Assembly: GCA_944326315.1 (NCBI GenBank)
Contig: CALVDP010000002.1
Span: 1-64,000, forward strand
Origin: an uncultured Bacteroidales bacterium
GTDB taxonomy: Bacteria > Bacteroidota > Bacteroidia > Bacteroidales > UBA932
Reading direction: 5' to 3'
DNA: 64,000 bases
Part shown: piece after piece, positions 55,996 to 64,000 of the stretch
How positions within the stretch are numbered: position 1 is the first letter of the stretch
Layout of the letters: each line of letters starts with the position of its first letter
The notes under the pieces: model-generated
What the model saw: only the letters and a program-made list of their open reading frames with translations
Told to the model about the DNA's origin: nothing
The model's database searches: none
Position numbers and translations under genes: made by a program

Positions 55996-56040
55996 AGATG
56001 TTGAGGTAAAAGATGTTGAGATAAAAGATGTTGAGATAAA
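55996..56040. repeat. Three-copy 15-bp tandem repeat
   Basis: AGATGTTGAGATAAA occurs three times head to tail (55996-56010 with one G change, 56011-56025, 56026-56040). It is a small VNTR-like tract between two minus-strand transcription units. Confidence 0.9.
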
Positions 56041-56081
56041 ATCCAATGTGGCGTATAAATTATAATTACAGCATTCATAAA

Positions 56082-56113
56082 AAATCAGGAGATGCTTCGG
56101 CACCTCCTGATTT
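56082..56113 (-). terminator. Terminator of the aminotransferase gene
   Basis: On the minus strand AAATCAGGAGGTGC pairs with GCATCTCCTGATTT around CGAA, followed by TTT. Confidence 0.85.
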
Positions 56114-56219
56114 CTCTTCAACTTGTTCCGGCATCGGTTTCACATCATTCGCCACGCAGTCCGGGCCATTATCTTGCTCCCCGCATGCTTCCCGATGATT
56201 TACCGGCCAATTCACTTTG

Positions 56220-57422
56220 TCAGATTGTCCTGCCCGGGTATTGCTTCAGTCCCTCTTCGAGGCAGTCGAGCGCCTTGACCATTTCTGGGACTTCGAGCAC
56301 ATAGGAGATCCTGGCATGGTTGAGACCCTTGCCCGGAGTCTTGTAGAATGATGCGGCAGGGGTGATCATCGTGGTCTCGTTGTTCAGCCTGAATGACTCA
56401 AGCATCCATCTGGCGAACTTCTCGGTATCGTCTACTGGAAGTTCCGCGATGGTGTAGAATGCTCCCATCGGTTTCGGAGAGAACACTCCTTCAATGCTGT
56501 TGAGCCGGTCTATCATATAGTCTCTTCTCCGGATATACTCTTCACGGACTTCCGCGAAATATTCTTTCGGTGTGTCGAGGGCCCCGATGGCGGCGTATTG
56601 CCCGAGTACAGGAGGGCAGAGCCTTGCCTGCGCATACTTCATGGCAGCCGTCATCACGTCCTTGTTGTGCGAGACGATGCATCCGATACGTACTCCGCAG
56701 AGATTGTATCGTTTGGATACGGAATCGACGAGTATCACGTTCTGCTCGAGATCCGGGATGTTCATTGCAGAGAAATGCGGCTCCTCGGAATATGTGAATT
56801 CCCTGTATACTTCATCAGAGATCAGGAAGAGGTCATGCTTGCGGGCCACTTCACCGATAGCCAGCATGTTTTCCTTTGTGTAGAGCGTACCGCACGGATT
56901 GCCCGGGTTGCATACAAGTATGGCCTTTGTCCTGTCGGTGATGGCTTTCTCGAATTCCTCGATGTCCGGCACCTGGAAACCGTTCCTGATGTCTGTCGGG
57001 ATGGCTTTCAGGGTCAGTCCGTTCATGAAGGCGAAAGTGTTGTAGTTGGTATAGAACGGCTCGAGGACAATCACCTCGTCACCTTCGTTGCAGGCTATTT
57101 CGAGAGCCATGTTCACGGCTTCGCTTCCGGCCACTGTCACTATGAGTTCCGGCACCTCTATGTCTATGCCTATCCCTTTGTAATATTTTTCAACAAGTCC
57201 TTCGCGAAGCCCTATAAGTCCAGCTGAATTGGTGTAGGACACGTTCTTGAGCCGAATGTTCCTTACTGCGTCCAATGCACAGTCCGGGGACTTGATATCC
57301 GGCTGTCCTATATTCAGGTGATATACTTTCACGCCTTGCTTCTTGGCCGCATCCGACAGCGGCACCAGCTTCCTGATGGCAGAGGCAGGCATCTGCTGAG
57401 CTTTCAATGAAATACTTGCCAT
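56220..57422 (-). CDS. Class I/II pyridoxal-phosphate aminotransferase
   Basis: A 400-residue aminotransferase of the aspartate/aromatic type. It has NIGQPDIKSPDCALDAV, YTNSAGLIGLREGL, the PLP lysine in VDSVSKRYNLCGVRIG near residue 235, and NPGNPCGTLYTKENM. The C-terminal RISYVLEVPEMVKALD fits fold type I. Amino acid specificity (Asp, Tyr or Phe) is not resolved by sequence. A -7 element TATCTTTG lies at 57470-57463 on the minus strand. Confidence 0.9.
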   Translation of the reverse strand: MASISLKAQQMPASAIRKLVPLSDAAKKQGVKVYHLNIGQPDIKSPDCALDAVRNIRLKNVSYTNSAGLIGLREGLVEKYYKGIGIDIEVPELIVTVAGSEAVNMALEIACNEGDEVIVLEPFYTNYNTFAFMNGLTLKAIPTDIRNGFQVPDIEEFEKAITDRTKAILVCNPGNPCGTLYTKENMLAIGEVARKHDLFLISDEVYREFTYSEEPHFSAMNIPDLEQNVILVDSVSKRYNLCGVRIGCIVSHNKDVMTAAMKYAQARLCPPVLGQYAAIGALDTPKEYFAEVREEYIRRRDYMIDRLNSIEGVFSPKPMGAFYTIAELPVDDTEKFARWMLESFRLNNETTMITPAASFYKTPGKGLNHARISYVLEVPEMVKALDCLEEGLKQYPGRTI

Positions 57423-57462
57423 AATAAATTCGCTTTATAAAATTTGTTGGTCCATATTCCTA

Positions 57463-57509
57463 CAAAGATAGCAAATATTTCTGATTTGTCGAGAGTTTTG
57501 CTACCTTTG
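57463..57509. promoter_or_regulatory. Divergent -7 elements for the aminotransferase and lipoprotein genes
   Basis: TATCTTTG on the minus strand (57470-57463) faces the aminotransferase; TACCTTTG on the plus strand (57502-57509) faces the lipoprotein gene. Confidence 0.6.
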
Positions 57510-57528
57510 TAGTCTTATTCGATGAATA

Positions 57529-58827
57529 ATGCTAAAGTGTGACGCTTATATATTGAAGGCTGCATTTCTTCCGATGCTCGCGCTGTTTTCATGCAGCAGG
57601 GTAGAGACGGAGGATTTTGTTCCGACAGAGCTTGCCGTGACGGCTGTAACAGATACATCCTCAATGGCCTGGAAGGCGTTGTCAGGATATTGTGATGTGG
57701 GCAGTGCCGGAGCTGTGGCTGTTTTCGGCGCACCTGATGAGACTGCCGTGATGGCGGAGGCTTTGCTTACTGCCGACATGTTCGACAATATAGATGCCAA
57801 GACCGTCCCCGACGGTCTTCCTGACTTTGCGGGAGAGACTGTGATGCCGGTTTTCGATATGACAAATGCCCCTTATCAGGGCTATTTCGATACGGCCGAT
57901 GAGGACTTCCTGAGGGAACTGGCCGTCAACGGGTTCCTGTCGGCAGTGTCCGGATTCTGCTCTTCTAGTGCATTTGACCAGAGATGTTCGGCCGCGAAAC
58001 CAAGGGCCAAGATTCTGATATTGTCCTCTTCCCTTATGTCATTGTACGGATCCCGCGACATAGAATATGTCATTTCGGGGGCAGGGATGGAGACTTGCGC
58101 TCTGAATCCTGTAGAATCCGCAGTGTCGCATGTCTTTTCAAATGCTGCCCAGGCTTCCAATATAGGGGTGTGGGCCTCAGGCGGGATCGTTTCGTCCGGG
58201 GTATACGGCACTGTTTTCAAGGATATAAGGTCAAGATATACAGAAAAGCATTCGCCTGACTACAAGGAATGGGCGGCTGCATCGGAAATAGTCTGCCTGT
58301 CACCGGAGACGGACGGAAGTCCTGAGGACTGTGTGAAGGCGTTCCTTGATGCATACCTTTCTTCTGACTATCATGTGCCTCTTTCCGGTATTATCATGGA
58401 TGATTTCACTGAAGCTGCAAGGGTGGATTCTCTCAATGCCGCCCTGGATACATTGCTCAATGGCGACAGTGCCGTTATTTCAGCTTACAGGGGAGCCGTG
58501 GCCGAAGGCTGCAGGTTCGTGTCTCCGGTAGAGACGCTCACTGAAGATTGCTATCTGTGGCTGAGAGAACATGACCGCTTTACGCATCTTGTGGCTTATC
58601 CTGCCGTGTCCGGCTATATGACTGTGGTCTCTTCCGAGGTACAGGGGCAGCTGCTTGATAAGGACGGACGGTTGGGAGACGATTACAAATACAACCGGGC
58701 ACCTGGCTCAGATGTGGAGACATACAGGTTCATACCATTGAGCCAGAGCTGTTTCAGCAAGGAAGAGCTGCACAAAATGCAGGGACTGGCCCCGGAAACT
58801 TATAAAAGACTGGTCTATGTATATTAG
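57529..58827 (+). CDS. Unknown exported lipoprotein
   Basis: A 432-residue protein with a lipobox: MLKCDAYILKAAFLPMLALFSC, acylated Cys at about residue 22. I do not recognise a family. It is rich in short acidic Ser/Ala segments with a repeated Cys pattern and no clear enzyme motif; a stretch GSAGAVAVFGAPDETAV could be a nucleotide or beta-alpha turn. Its last 11 bp overlap the next gene, a 3'-5' exonuclease. Outer-membrane or periplasmic location is inferred from the signal. Confidence 0.7.
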   Translation: MLKCDAYILKAAFLPMLALFSCSRVETEDFVPTELAVTAVTDTSSMAWKALSGYCDVGSAGAVAVFGAPDETAVMAEALLTADMFDNIDAKTVPDGLPDFAGETVMPVFDMTNAPYQGYFDTADEDFLRELAVNGFLSAVSGFCSSSAFDQRCSAAKPRAKILILSSSLMSLYGSRDIEYVISGAGMETCALNPVESAVSHVFSNAAQASNIGVWASGGIVSSGVYGTVFKDIRSRYTEKHSPDYKEWAAASEIVCLSPETDGSPEDCVKAFLDAYLSSDYHVPLSGIIMDDFTEAARVDSLNAALDTLLNGDSAVISAYRGAVAEGCRFVSPVETLTEDCYLWLREHDRFTHLVAYPAVSGYMTVVSSEVQGQLLDKDGRLGDDYKYNRAPGSDVETYRFIPLSQSCFSKEELHKMQGLAPETYKRLVYVY

Positions 58828-59446
58828 CAGCATATCGTCGGAGGAATTGCAGAAGCTGGAGTATTCCAGTTTTCCCGGAAGCATCAATGTTGTAGACAGC
58901 GTTGGGGCGGAGTTCAACCGTGCCGTGAACTATCTCAGGTCCCAGAAGATCCTGGGGTTCGATACGGAGACAAGGCCATGTTTCTCTCCGGACCAGCCTC
59001 GCTACGGAGTGGCGCTGCTTCAGCTTTCTGGCCCTGAAAAGGCTTATCTGTTCAGGATAAACAGCCTCGGCATGCACCGCCGGCTTTGCAATCTCCTGTC
59101 CAATGAGCGGATTGTCAAGGTGGGTGCGGCCGTAAGGGATGATATCAGGGGCCTGCAGCGTTACAGGGATTTCACACCGCGGTCTTTCGTGGACCTTCAG
59201 GGTATTGTAGGGGAGTACGGTATCCGGGACAAGAGCGTCAAGAAGATGACTGCCATAATCCTGGGCTTCAGGATATCCAAGACACAGCAGCTTTCAAACT
59301 GGGAGGCTGAGGAACTTTCGGAGTCCCAGATAAGATATGCCGCTACTGATGCGTGGGTCTGCCGCGAGATGTACATACGTCTTATGAATTCGGAGAAAAT
59401 TCCCGGACCTGTATCCGGCGATGCGGCATTCCCCGGTCTTAAATAA
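58817..59446 (+). CDS. 3'-5' exonuclease domain protein (DEDDy)
   Basis: A 209-residue protein of the RNase D/WRN-exonuclease-like family. ExoI ILGFDTETRP (Asp, Glu), ExoII KVGAAVRDDIRGL, and ExoIII YAATDAWVCREMY (Tyr, Asp) are in order. No RecQ or HRDC domain follows, so it is a standalone DEDDy domain. It overlaps the lipoprotein gene by 11 bp. RNA or DNA substrate is not known. Confidence 0.85.
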   Translation: MYISSISSEELQKLEYSSFPGSINVVDSVGAEFNRAVNYLRSQKILGFDTETRPCFSPDQPRYGVALLQLSGPEKAYLFRINSLGMHRRLCNLLSNERIVKVGAAVRDDIRGLQRYRDFTPRSFVDLQGIVGEYGIRDKSVKKMTAIILGFRISKTQQLSNWEAEELSESQIRYAATDAWVCREMYIRLMNSEKIPGPVSGDAAFPGLK

Positions 59447-59639
59447 CGTGGATAACGTGGATAACGTGAATCCGATGAAATAAAAGAAGTGAAATACCTG
59501 AAGTAAGGCAAAGGTTCTCCCGGACGGAGGAGAATTTAAGAGGGAGACACGAAAATGAAAAAGGATTTCGGAGAAATCGTAATGTCAGTTCGACGGAATC
59601 TTCGACAGTGAACAGAATAATTCATCGAACTGACGTTAA
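59443..59639. repeat. Intergenic palindromic repeat element, copy 2
   Basis: This begins with a 9-bp tandem repeat ATAACGTGG three times (59443-59469, last base differs), then a diverged form of the hydG-hydF element. Its core at about 59514-59639 keeps the TTCTCC hairpin, the GAATTTAAGAGGG stretch and the inverted repeat AATGTCAGTTCGACG (59581-59595) with CATCGAACTGACGTT (59623-59637). As in copy 1, it ends just upstream of a + strand start codon (59651). Confidence 0.75.
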
Positions 59640-59650
59640 GTATTTGAGTT

Positions 59651-60877
59651 ATGAACAAGGTTTTTCTGAAAAGGGGCAGGGAGGAATCTGTACTCCGCTT
59701 CCATCCGTGGATTTTTTCCGGAGCGATAGCTGAAGTGCAGGGTAATCCAGCCGAAGGTGATATAGTGGCTGTCTATTCCCACGATGGGACATTGCTTGCC
59801 TGCGGGCATTGGCAGATAGGGTCGATAGCCGTGAGGATACTCAGCTTTGATTCCGATGTCCTGAGTCCAGGCTATTGGGAGACGATGCTGTCCCGGGCAC
59901 TCGCGGTGAGGAAGGCTGCCGGACTGGCGGGTACTGAAGTCAGTGCCGGTGAGGACAATGCCGTTCATACCGGGACCGACTGCTACCGTCTTGTTCACGG
60001 TGAGGGGGACAATCTCCCCGGGCTTGTGATAGACTGTTACGGCGGCGTCTGTGTGATGCAGGCGCATTCTGTCGGGATGTTCAGGGCGCGGAGACAGATA
60101 GCTGATGCATTGCGGAAAGTCTATGGCGATGCCCTGGAGGCAATATATGACAAGAGTTCGGGGACAGTGCCGTTCAAGGCCGGGCTTGATCCTGTGGACG
60201 GATATCTTTACAGGAAGGAGGGATTCTGCGATGACAGCAGGACTGTTTCAGAGAACGGGCACAAGTTCGTCGTGGACTGGACTTCGGGCCAGAAGACCGG
60301 ATTTTTCCTGGACCAGAGGGAGAACAGGGCTCTTGTCGAGCGGTATGCTTACGGACGCAATGTCCTGAATCTGTTCTGCTATACCGGAGGCTTTTCTGTA
60401 TATGCCCTGGCTGGCGGAGCTGCTTCGGTCGTCTCTGTGGACAGTTCCGCGAAGGCTATGGACCTGGTGGAGAAGAATGTCGCTCTCAACGGTTTCCGCT
60501 CTTCACTTCATACCGGGCTGTGCTGCGATGCCATAGATTATCTGAAAGGGGCGGATGACGGGAAGTTCGATCTCATGATTGTGGATCCTCCGGCTTTCGC
60601 CAAACATCGCGGAGCCTTGAAAAATGCCTTGAGAGCATATCAGAGGCTGAATGCCGCTGCCATTTCAAAGGTTGCGCCAGGAGGTCTGGTTTTCACGTTC
60701 AGCTGCTCGCAGGTAGTGGACAAGGAGACATTCGCATTGACCGTGTTTTCCGCCGCTGCCCAGACAGGCCGAAGCGTCCGAATCCTTGACAGGCTGAACC
60801 AGCCCGCAGATCATGCCGTGAACATTTATCATCCGGAAGGGGAGTATCTGAAGGGACTTCTGCTGTATGTGGAGTAA
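59651..60877 (+). CDS. rlmI: 23S rRNA cytosine methyltransferase, RlmI-like
   Basis: A 408-residue class I SAM-dependent methyltransferase with an N-terminal PUA domain (FLKRGREESVLRFHPWIFSGAI) and an RlmI-like core: GFFLDQRENR, VLNLFCYTGGFSVYALAGGA, VDPPAFAKHRG and the catalytic cysteine in TFSCSQVVD. RlmI makes m5C in 23S rRNA; assignment of the exact target is by family. It precedes tRNA-Cys. Confidence 0.88.
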   Translation: MNKVFLKRGREESVLRFHPWIFSGAIAEVQGNPAEGDIVAVYSHDGTLLACGHWQIGSIAVRILSFDSDVLSPGYWETMLSRALAVRKAAGLAGTEVSAGEDNAVHTGTDCYRLVHGEGDNLPGLVIDCYGGVCVMQAHSVGMFRARRQIADALRKVYGDALEAIYDKSSGTVPFKAGLDPVDGYLYRKEGFCDDSRTVSENGHKFVVDWTSGQKTGFFLDQRENRALVERYAYGRNVLNLFCYTGGFSVYALAGGAASVVSVDSSAKAMDLVEKNVALNGFRSSLHTGLCCDAIDYLKGADDGKFDLMIVDPPAFAKHRGALKNALRAYQRLNAAAISKVAPGGLVFTFSCSQVVDKETFALTVFSAAAQTGRSVRILDRLNQPADHAVNIYHPEGEYLKGLLLYVE

Positions 60878-60967
60878 CGGGTGGACGGTCTGGTGCCCGC
60901 GTACAGGCTTGTCTGTCCGTGGCAATGCCGCCGTTCCGTTGATTTTGTGTCTGAAGGGTAATTTAAT

Positions 60968-60998
60968 TTTGCAGATATGAAAAAATAAGCTATATTTG
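60968..60998 (+). promoter_or_regulatory. Promoter of tRNA-Cys
   Basis: TTTG at 60968-60971 and TATATTTG at 60991-60998, spaced 19 bp, match both boxes of the Bacteroidota consensus. Transcription would start about 20 bp before the tRNA. Confidence 0.8.
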
Positions 60999-61023
60999 CA
61001 GTCCTTTCTGACAAGACTGATAT

Positions 61024-61094
61024 GGTGCTATGGCCGAGTGGTTAGGCAATGGTCTGCAAAACCATGTACAGCAGTTCGATTCTGCTTGGCACCT
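61024..61094 (+). tRNA. tRNA-Cys (GCA)
   Basis: A full cloverleaf: acceptor GGTGCTA with TGGCACC (one wobble), D arm GCCGAGTGGTTAGGC, anticodon stem ATGGT/ACCAT with loop CTGCAAA (anticodon GCA), T arm GCAGTTCGATTCTGC, discriminator T. CCA is not encoded. A terminator follows at 61126. Confidence 0.97.
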
Positions 61095-61125
61095 CACATT
61101 TGAAATCGCGGCAGGCGAGACCTGC

Positions 61126-61159
61126 AAAATCCCGGTACCAATCGGTGCCGGGATTTTTT
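61126..61159 (+). terminator. Terminator after tRNA-Cys
   Basis: AAAATCCCGGTACC pairs with GGTGCCGGGATTTT (one G-U) around AATC and continues in T6. Confidence 0.9.
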
Positions 61160-61287
61160 GTGCCTTGTCGAGAACGTGCTCTCATAGCATTATTTTCATC
61201 ATGTCCGCGATTATCGCAGCAGTCTCATATATTTTCTCTATTTTTGCAGCCATCATGGCACGGGATCATGTGCCTTGTGGATATGGA

Positions 61288-62802
61288 ATGAGAAAGTTTA
61301 TTGTTGCGACACTCCTGTTTGCAGCCATTGATGCGGCTGCGGTGGCAGGAGACTATGACATTAAGTGGGATATTTCACTGTACGGGACCGGAGCTACCGC
61401 CAGATCGCTTCCGTTCTGGGCTGTCACTGGCAAGAACGGGATAATGCCGTCAACACATGGAGGCCTTGTGGTGGCAGATGCCGACTTCAGGTACGGGTCT
61501 GCTCCTGGTGTTAATGTATATGCGGGGGTGAAGCTTTCAGGTTCTGCGGTCCCGGCAGGAATGACGGATGTGTACGCCGCCCCGGCAATCCGTGGATATG
61601 CATCCTCTGCCATTCCAGGCACCAGGTCATCATGGAACGGCGCCATCGAGGAACTTTATGCCGGGTTAGGATGGAAAATGCTGCGCCTGGATCTCGGAAT
61701 GATAGACAGGGAGACAGACTACAACGGGCTTTCTTTGACCGGAGGCAATATGCTGTGGTCAGGCAATGCCCGGAATGTCCCGGGGTACAATCTTCAGGTG
61801 AAGTACTTCGAGGTGCCGGGCACCAGGGGGATCTTTTCCATAAAGGCGAACTATGCCGACTACAGGTTCATTGACGACAGGTATGTGGACGGCGCGATGC
61901 TCCACAACAAGTCGCTGTATTTCAAGTTCCGGCTCCACAGAAGGGTATATCTGCAGCTCGGACTGGAGCAGTGGTCCATGTGGGGCGGCGTGTCTCCGCT
62001 GTACGGGGAGCAGCCCCATTCGTTCAAGGACTACCTGAGAGTGGTATGCGGCATGAGCGGAGGAAGCGATGCTTCCGCAAGTGACCAGATCAACGTCCTG
62101 GGGGACCACAGGGGCAGGGAACTGATCCAGATAGACTGGAAGGCCGATGCTTTCACGCTGTCTTTCGCCCATGACATTCCTTTTGATGACGGGTCGGGGA
62201 TGGGCTTCCAGAATTTCCCTGACGGGGTGAATACGCTCAATCTGTCGTTCAATGACAGGGACAGATGGGTGACGGATATCCTGTATGAATTCGTCTATAC
62301 CAAATGGCAGTCAGGACCGCACCACGATACATCCACAGACCCGTCCAGGAAAGATGACGAATGGCATATCCTGGGAGGCAGGGACAATTATTTCAACAAT
62401 TCGGAATACCGGTCCGGGTGGACAAATTACGGAAGGACGATAGGGCTTCCGCTGTTCGTTCCCAAACCAGTCAATGAAGACGGTCTTGCCCTGGGAGTAT
62501 GCAACAACAGGGTCGTGGCCCATCACATGGGGATAGGCGGCAAGTTCGCTCACAGGATACCGTACCGGTTCAAGGCTACGTATTCCAGAAACTACGGGCA
62601 GTATACCCAGAGCCTTGACCTTTTTAATTCCTCGCCATACCAGCTTTCCTTCGCACTTGAGGTGGATGTCCCGAAGCTCTTCCGGAAAATCCCTCTGTCC
62701 CTTTCTGTTGGTGCCTATGGCGATGCCGGAGAGTTGTACGAAGATAATTTCGGCCTGACGCTGCGTCTGACATATTCCGGAGAATGGAATTTGCATAGAT
62801 AG
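61288..62802 (+). CDS. Capsule assembly Wzi-family outer membrane protein
   Basis: The start at 61288 (MRKFIVATLLFAAIDAAAVAG) gives 504 residues with a signal peptide. The longer open frame upstream passes through the tRNA and is not coding. The rest is beta-barrel-like with alternating strands and the capsule-assembly Wzi pattern (YDIKWDISLYGTGATARSLPFW, YNGLSLTGGNMLWSGNA, HHMGIGGKFAH). Wzi-like proteins anchor capsular polysaccharide at the outer membrane. A promoter-like TATTTTTG lies at 61239-61246. It opens a polysaccharide locus. Confidence 0.85.
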   Translation: MRKFIVATLLFAAIDAAAVAGDYDIKWDISLYGTGATARSLPFWAVTGKNGIMPSTHGGLVVADADFRYGSAPGVNVYAGVKLSGSAVPAGMTDVYAAPAIRGYASSAIPGTRSSWNGAIEELYAGLGWKMLRLDLGMIDRETDYNGLSLTGGNMLWSGNARNVPGYNLQVKYFEVPGTRGIFSIKANYADYRFIDDRYVDGAMLHNKSLYFKFRLHRRVYLQLGLEQWSMWGGVSPLYGEQPHSFKDYLRVVCGMSGGSDASASDQINVLGDHRGRELIQIDWKADAFTLSFAHDIPFDDGSGMGFQNFPDGVNTLNLSFNDRDRWVTDILYEFVYTKWQSGPHHDTSTDPSRKDDEWHILGGRDNYFNNSEYRSGWTNYGRTIGLPLFVPKPVNEDGLALGVCNNRVVAHHMGIGGKFAHRIPYRFKATYSRNYGQYTQSLDLFNSSPYQLSFALEVDVPKLFRKIPLSLSVGAYGDAGELYEDNFGLTLRLTYSGEWNLHR

Positions 62803-62828
62803 GTCTCCGTCTTAAACATGTGAGGAAA

Positions 62829-63890
62829 ATGAGAGTATTGGTGACAGGCGCCGCCGGCTTCATCGGGGCAAGTCTTGTACGCACGCTTCTGCACCGTATG
62901 CAGGATGTGGAAATACTGGGTATGGACAACATGAACGAGTACTATGATCCTGCCCTGAAAGAGTACAGGCTGGCAGGTATATCAGAGGCGGCGGCCGGAG
63001 CAATGCCGTCAGCCTGGAAGTTCGTCCGTGGAGATATTGCGGACAAGGATCTCGTGGACAGGCTGTTCCGGGAATTCATGCCGGAGATTGTGGTCAACCT
63101 TGCGGCCCAGGCAGGAGTGAGATACAGCATATCGCATCCGGATTCGTACATTACTTCCAATATCATAGGCTTCTACAATATCCTTGAAGCATGCAGGCAC
63201 TCTTATGACGGCGGCCGTCCGGGAGTGGGGCATCTGGTATACGCTTCAAGTTCTTCGGTGTACGGCAAAGGACAGAAAGTTCCTTATTCGACGGAGGACA
63301 TGACCGACAGTCCCGTATCCCTTTATGCAGCCACCAAGAAAAGCGATGAACTGCTTGCCTATGCCTATTCCAGACTCTATGACATACCGGCTACGGGATT
63401 GAGGTTCTTCACTGTCTACGGCCCGGCCGGGCGCCCTGACATGGCTTACTTCAGCTTTACCGACAGACTTCGTGCCGGCAGGAAGATCCAGATATACAAC
63501 TATGGCAGATGCATGCGGGATTTCACATATATTGACGATATCGTTGAGGGTATCATCCGGGTGATGTCAAGGCCTCCGGTACGCATGACCGGTGATGACG
63601 GACTGCCTGTCCCGCCATGCAGGGTATATAATATAGGCAAGGGCAGGCCCGAAAACCTGCTTGATTTCGTGGATATACTGTATCAGGAACTGGTCCGTGC
63701 AGGCGTTCTTCCCGGAGGTGGTGTCCTGCAGGACATGATGGAGCTTGTTCCCATGCAGCCCGGAGATGTGCCTGTGACATTCGCCGACACGTCCGCCCTG
63801 GCACGGGATTTTCAATATACGCCCGACACCGGTCTGAGGGATGGCCTCGGGAAATTTGCCGGATGGTACAAGGAGTTTTACAGGATTTGA
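62829..63890 (+). CDS. UDP-glucuronate 4-epimerase-like NAD-dependent epimerase
   Basis: The start at 62829 (MRVLVTGAAGFIGASL) is preferred to a GTG three codons upstream because it begins right at the Rossmann strand. The 353-residue protein has GAAGFIG, the SSSSVYG / YAATKKSDE (YxxxK) catalytic pair, and a long C-terminal extension typical of the GAE (UDP-glucuronate to UDP-galacturonate) type. UDP-glucose 4-epimerase is the main alternative. It lies between wzi-like and ugd, consistent with making uronic-acid sugars for capsule. Confidence 0.88.
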   Translation: MRVLVTGAAGFIGASLVRTLLHRMQDVEILGMDNMNEYYDPALKEYRLAGISEAAAGAMPSAWKFVRGDIADKDLVDRLFREFMPEIVVNLAAQAGVRYSISHPDSYITSNIIGFYNILEACRHSYDGGRPGVGHLVYASSSSVYGKGQKVPYSTEDMTDSPVSLYAATKKSDELLAYAYSRLYDIPATGLRFFTVYGPAGRPDMAYFSFTDRLRAGRKIQIYNYGRCMRDFTYIDDIVEGIIRVMSRPPVRMTGDDGLPVPPCRVYNIGKGRPENLLDFVDILYQELVRAGVLPGGGVLQDMMELVPMQPGDVPVTFADTSALARDFQYTPDTGLRDGLGKFAGWYKEFYRI

Positions 63891-63894
63891 GATT

Positions 63895-64000
63895 ATGGAC
63901 GAGAAGATAGCGGTAGCAGGTACAGGTTATGTCGGAATGTCTGTGGCCACATTGCTTTCACAGCGCAACAGGGTGGTGGCAGTGGATGTCATTCCGGAGA
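63895..64000 (+). CDS. ugd: UDP-glucose 6-dehydrogenase, N-terminal fragment
   Basis: Only the first 35 codons lie in the window: MDEKIAVAGTGYVGMSVATL with the GxGYVG NAD-binding turn of UDP-glucose/GDP-mannose dehydrogenases. It starts 4 bp after the epimerase gene. It would make the UDP-glucuronate that the epimerase uses. The gene continues past the window edge. Confidence 0.85.
   Translation, partial: MDEKIAVAGTGYVGMSVATLLSQRNRVVAVDVIPE

Larger units (their letters stand above)
55721..56219. other. Non-coding gap with short tandem repeats
   Basis: About 500 bp separate the exporter operon from the aminotransferase. I see a 3 x 15-bp tandem repeat at 55996-56040 and a terminator at 56082-56113, and no supported gene. 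The minus-strand open frame over the tandem repeat gives only a repetitive Ser-Thr-Ser peptide and is rejected. Confidence 0.6.

Noticed and set aside
55852..56121. Minus-strand frame over the 15-bp repeats
   Set aside because: The product is a repetitive Ser-Thr-Ser-Phe peptide from a tandem repeat, with no start context.
61030..61287. Coding start for the wzi-like gene inside the tRNA region
   Set aside because: The upstream part is tRNA-Cys and its terminator. The signal peptide begins at 61288.

Overview
The window looks like a chromosome segment of an anaerobic, probably gut-associated member of the Bacteroidales (Bacteroidota), of intermediate GC. The evidence is Bacteroidota-type promoters (TAnnTTTG near -7, with little Shine-Dalgarno signal), Bacteroidota-specific families (DUF3276/PUR, DUF5606, DUF6340, DUF4468, DUF349, long NusB, long glutamine-dependent NadE, class III fructose bisphosphatase), Wzi-type capsule assembly, and a strongly anaerobic gene set ([FeFe] hydrogenase, 2-oxoacid:ferredoxin oxidoreductase, rubrerythrin). 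I cannot place it below order level.

Left part (1-15.8 kb). The window opens in the last bases of a 5S rRNA and its terminator. Next come the H-cluster maturases hydE-hydG-hydF (+), converging on a trimeric NAD(P)-linked hydrogenase operon hndC-hndD-hndA (-). After dsbD and rny there is a strong candidate 6S-like RNA between rny and zapA, with a small coiled-coil gene before zapA. A korDABC operon follows. Kor would make reduced ferredoxin from 2-oxoacids, and the hydrogenase would use ferredoxin plus NADH (or NADPH) to release H2. A 218-bp insertion-like segment with 21-bp direct repeats separates korC from korB.

Middle (15.9-41 kb) is mostly housekeeping: mtaD-like deaminase, purine nucleoside phosphorylase, nadE, DUF3276, nusB-yajC-ybbR-coaE-DUF5606-rimO-lipoprotein, RNase P RNA, pyrG-glutaminyl cyclase, trmD, DUF349, yidC-yggS, fbp, lpxB and surE. 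The most interesting pair here is a steroid 5-alpha-reductase-family membrane protein followed 6 bp later by an old-yellow-enzyme flavin reductase. This arrangement recalls the 5AR/5BR pairs of gut Bacteroidales that act on bile acids and steroid hormones.

Accessory island (about 41.1-44.7 kb). A frameshifted IS1595-type transposase and four small AT-rich genes (DUF2335, a tiny membrane protein, a zinc-ribbon membrane protein, DUF4468) are bounded on the right by a 113-bp imperfect palindrome with a promoter inside it.

Right part (44.7-64 kb): gapA, nhaC, rubrerythrin, pssA, a secreted C1 peptidase, a small hydrolase, a MacAB/TolC-type tripartite exporter (-), an aminotransferase, an unknown lipoprotein overlapping a 3'-5' exonuclease gene, an RlmI-like methyltransferase, tRNA-Cys, and the start of a polysaccharide locus (wzi-like, UDP-glucuronate 4-epimerase, and ugd cut by the window end). 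Two palindromic repeat families are scattered between genes: one at 2.7 and 59.5 kb, one at 13.6, 41.1 and more weakly 45.9 kb.
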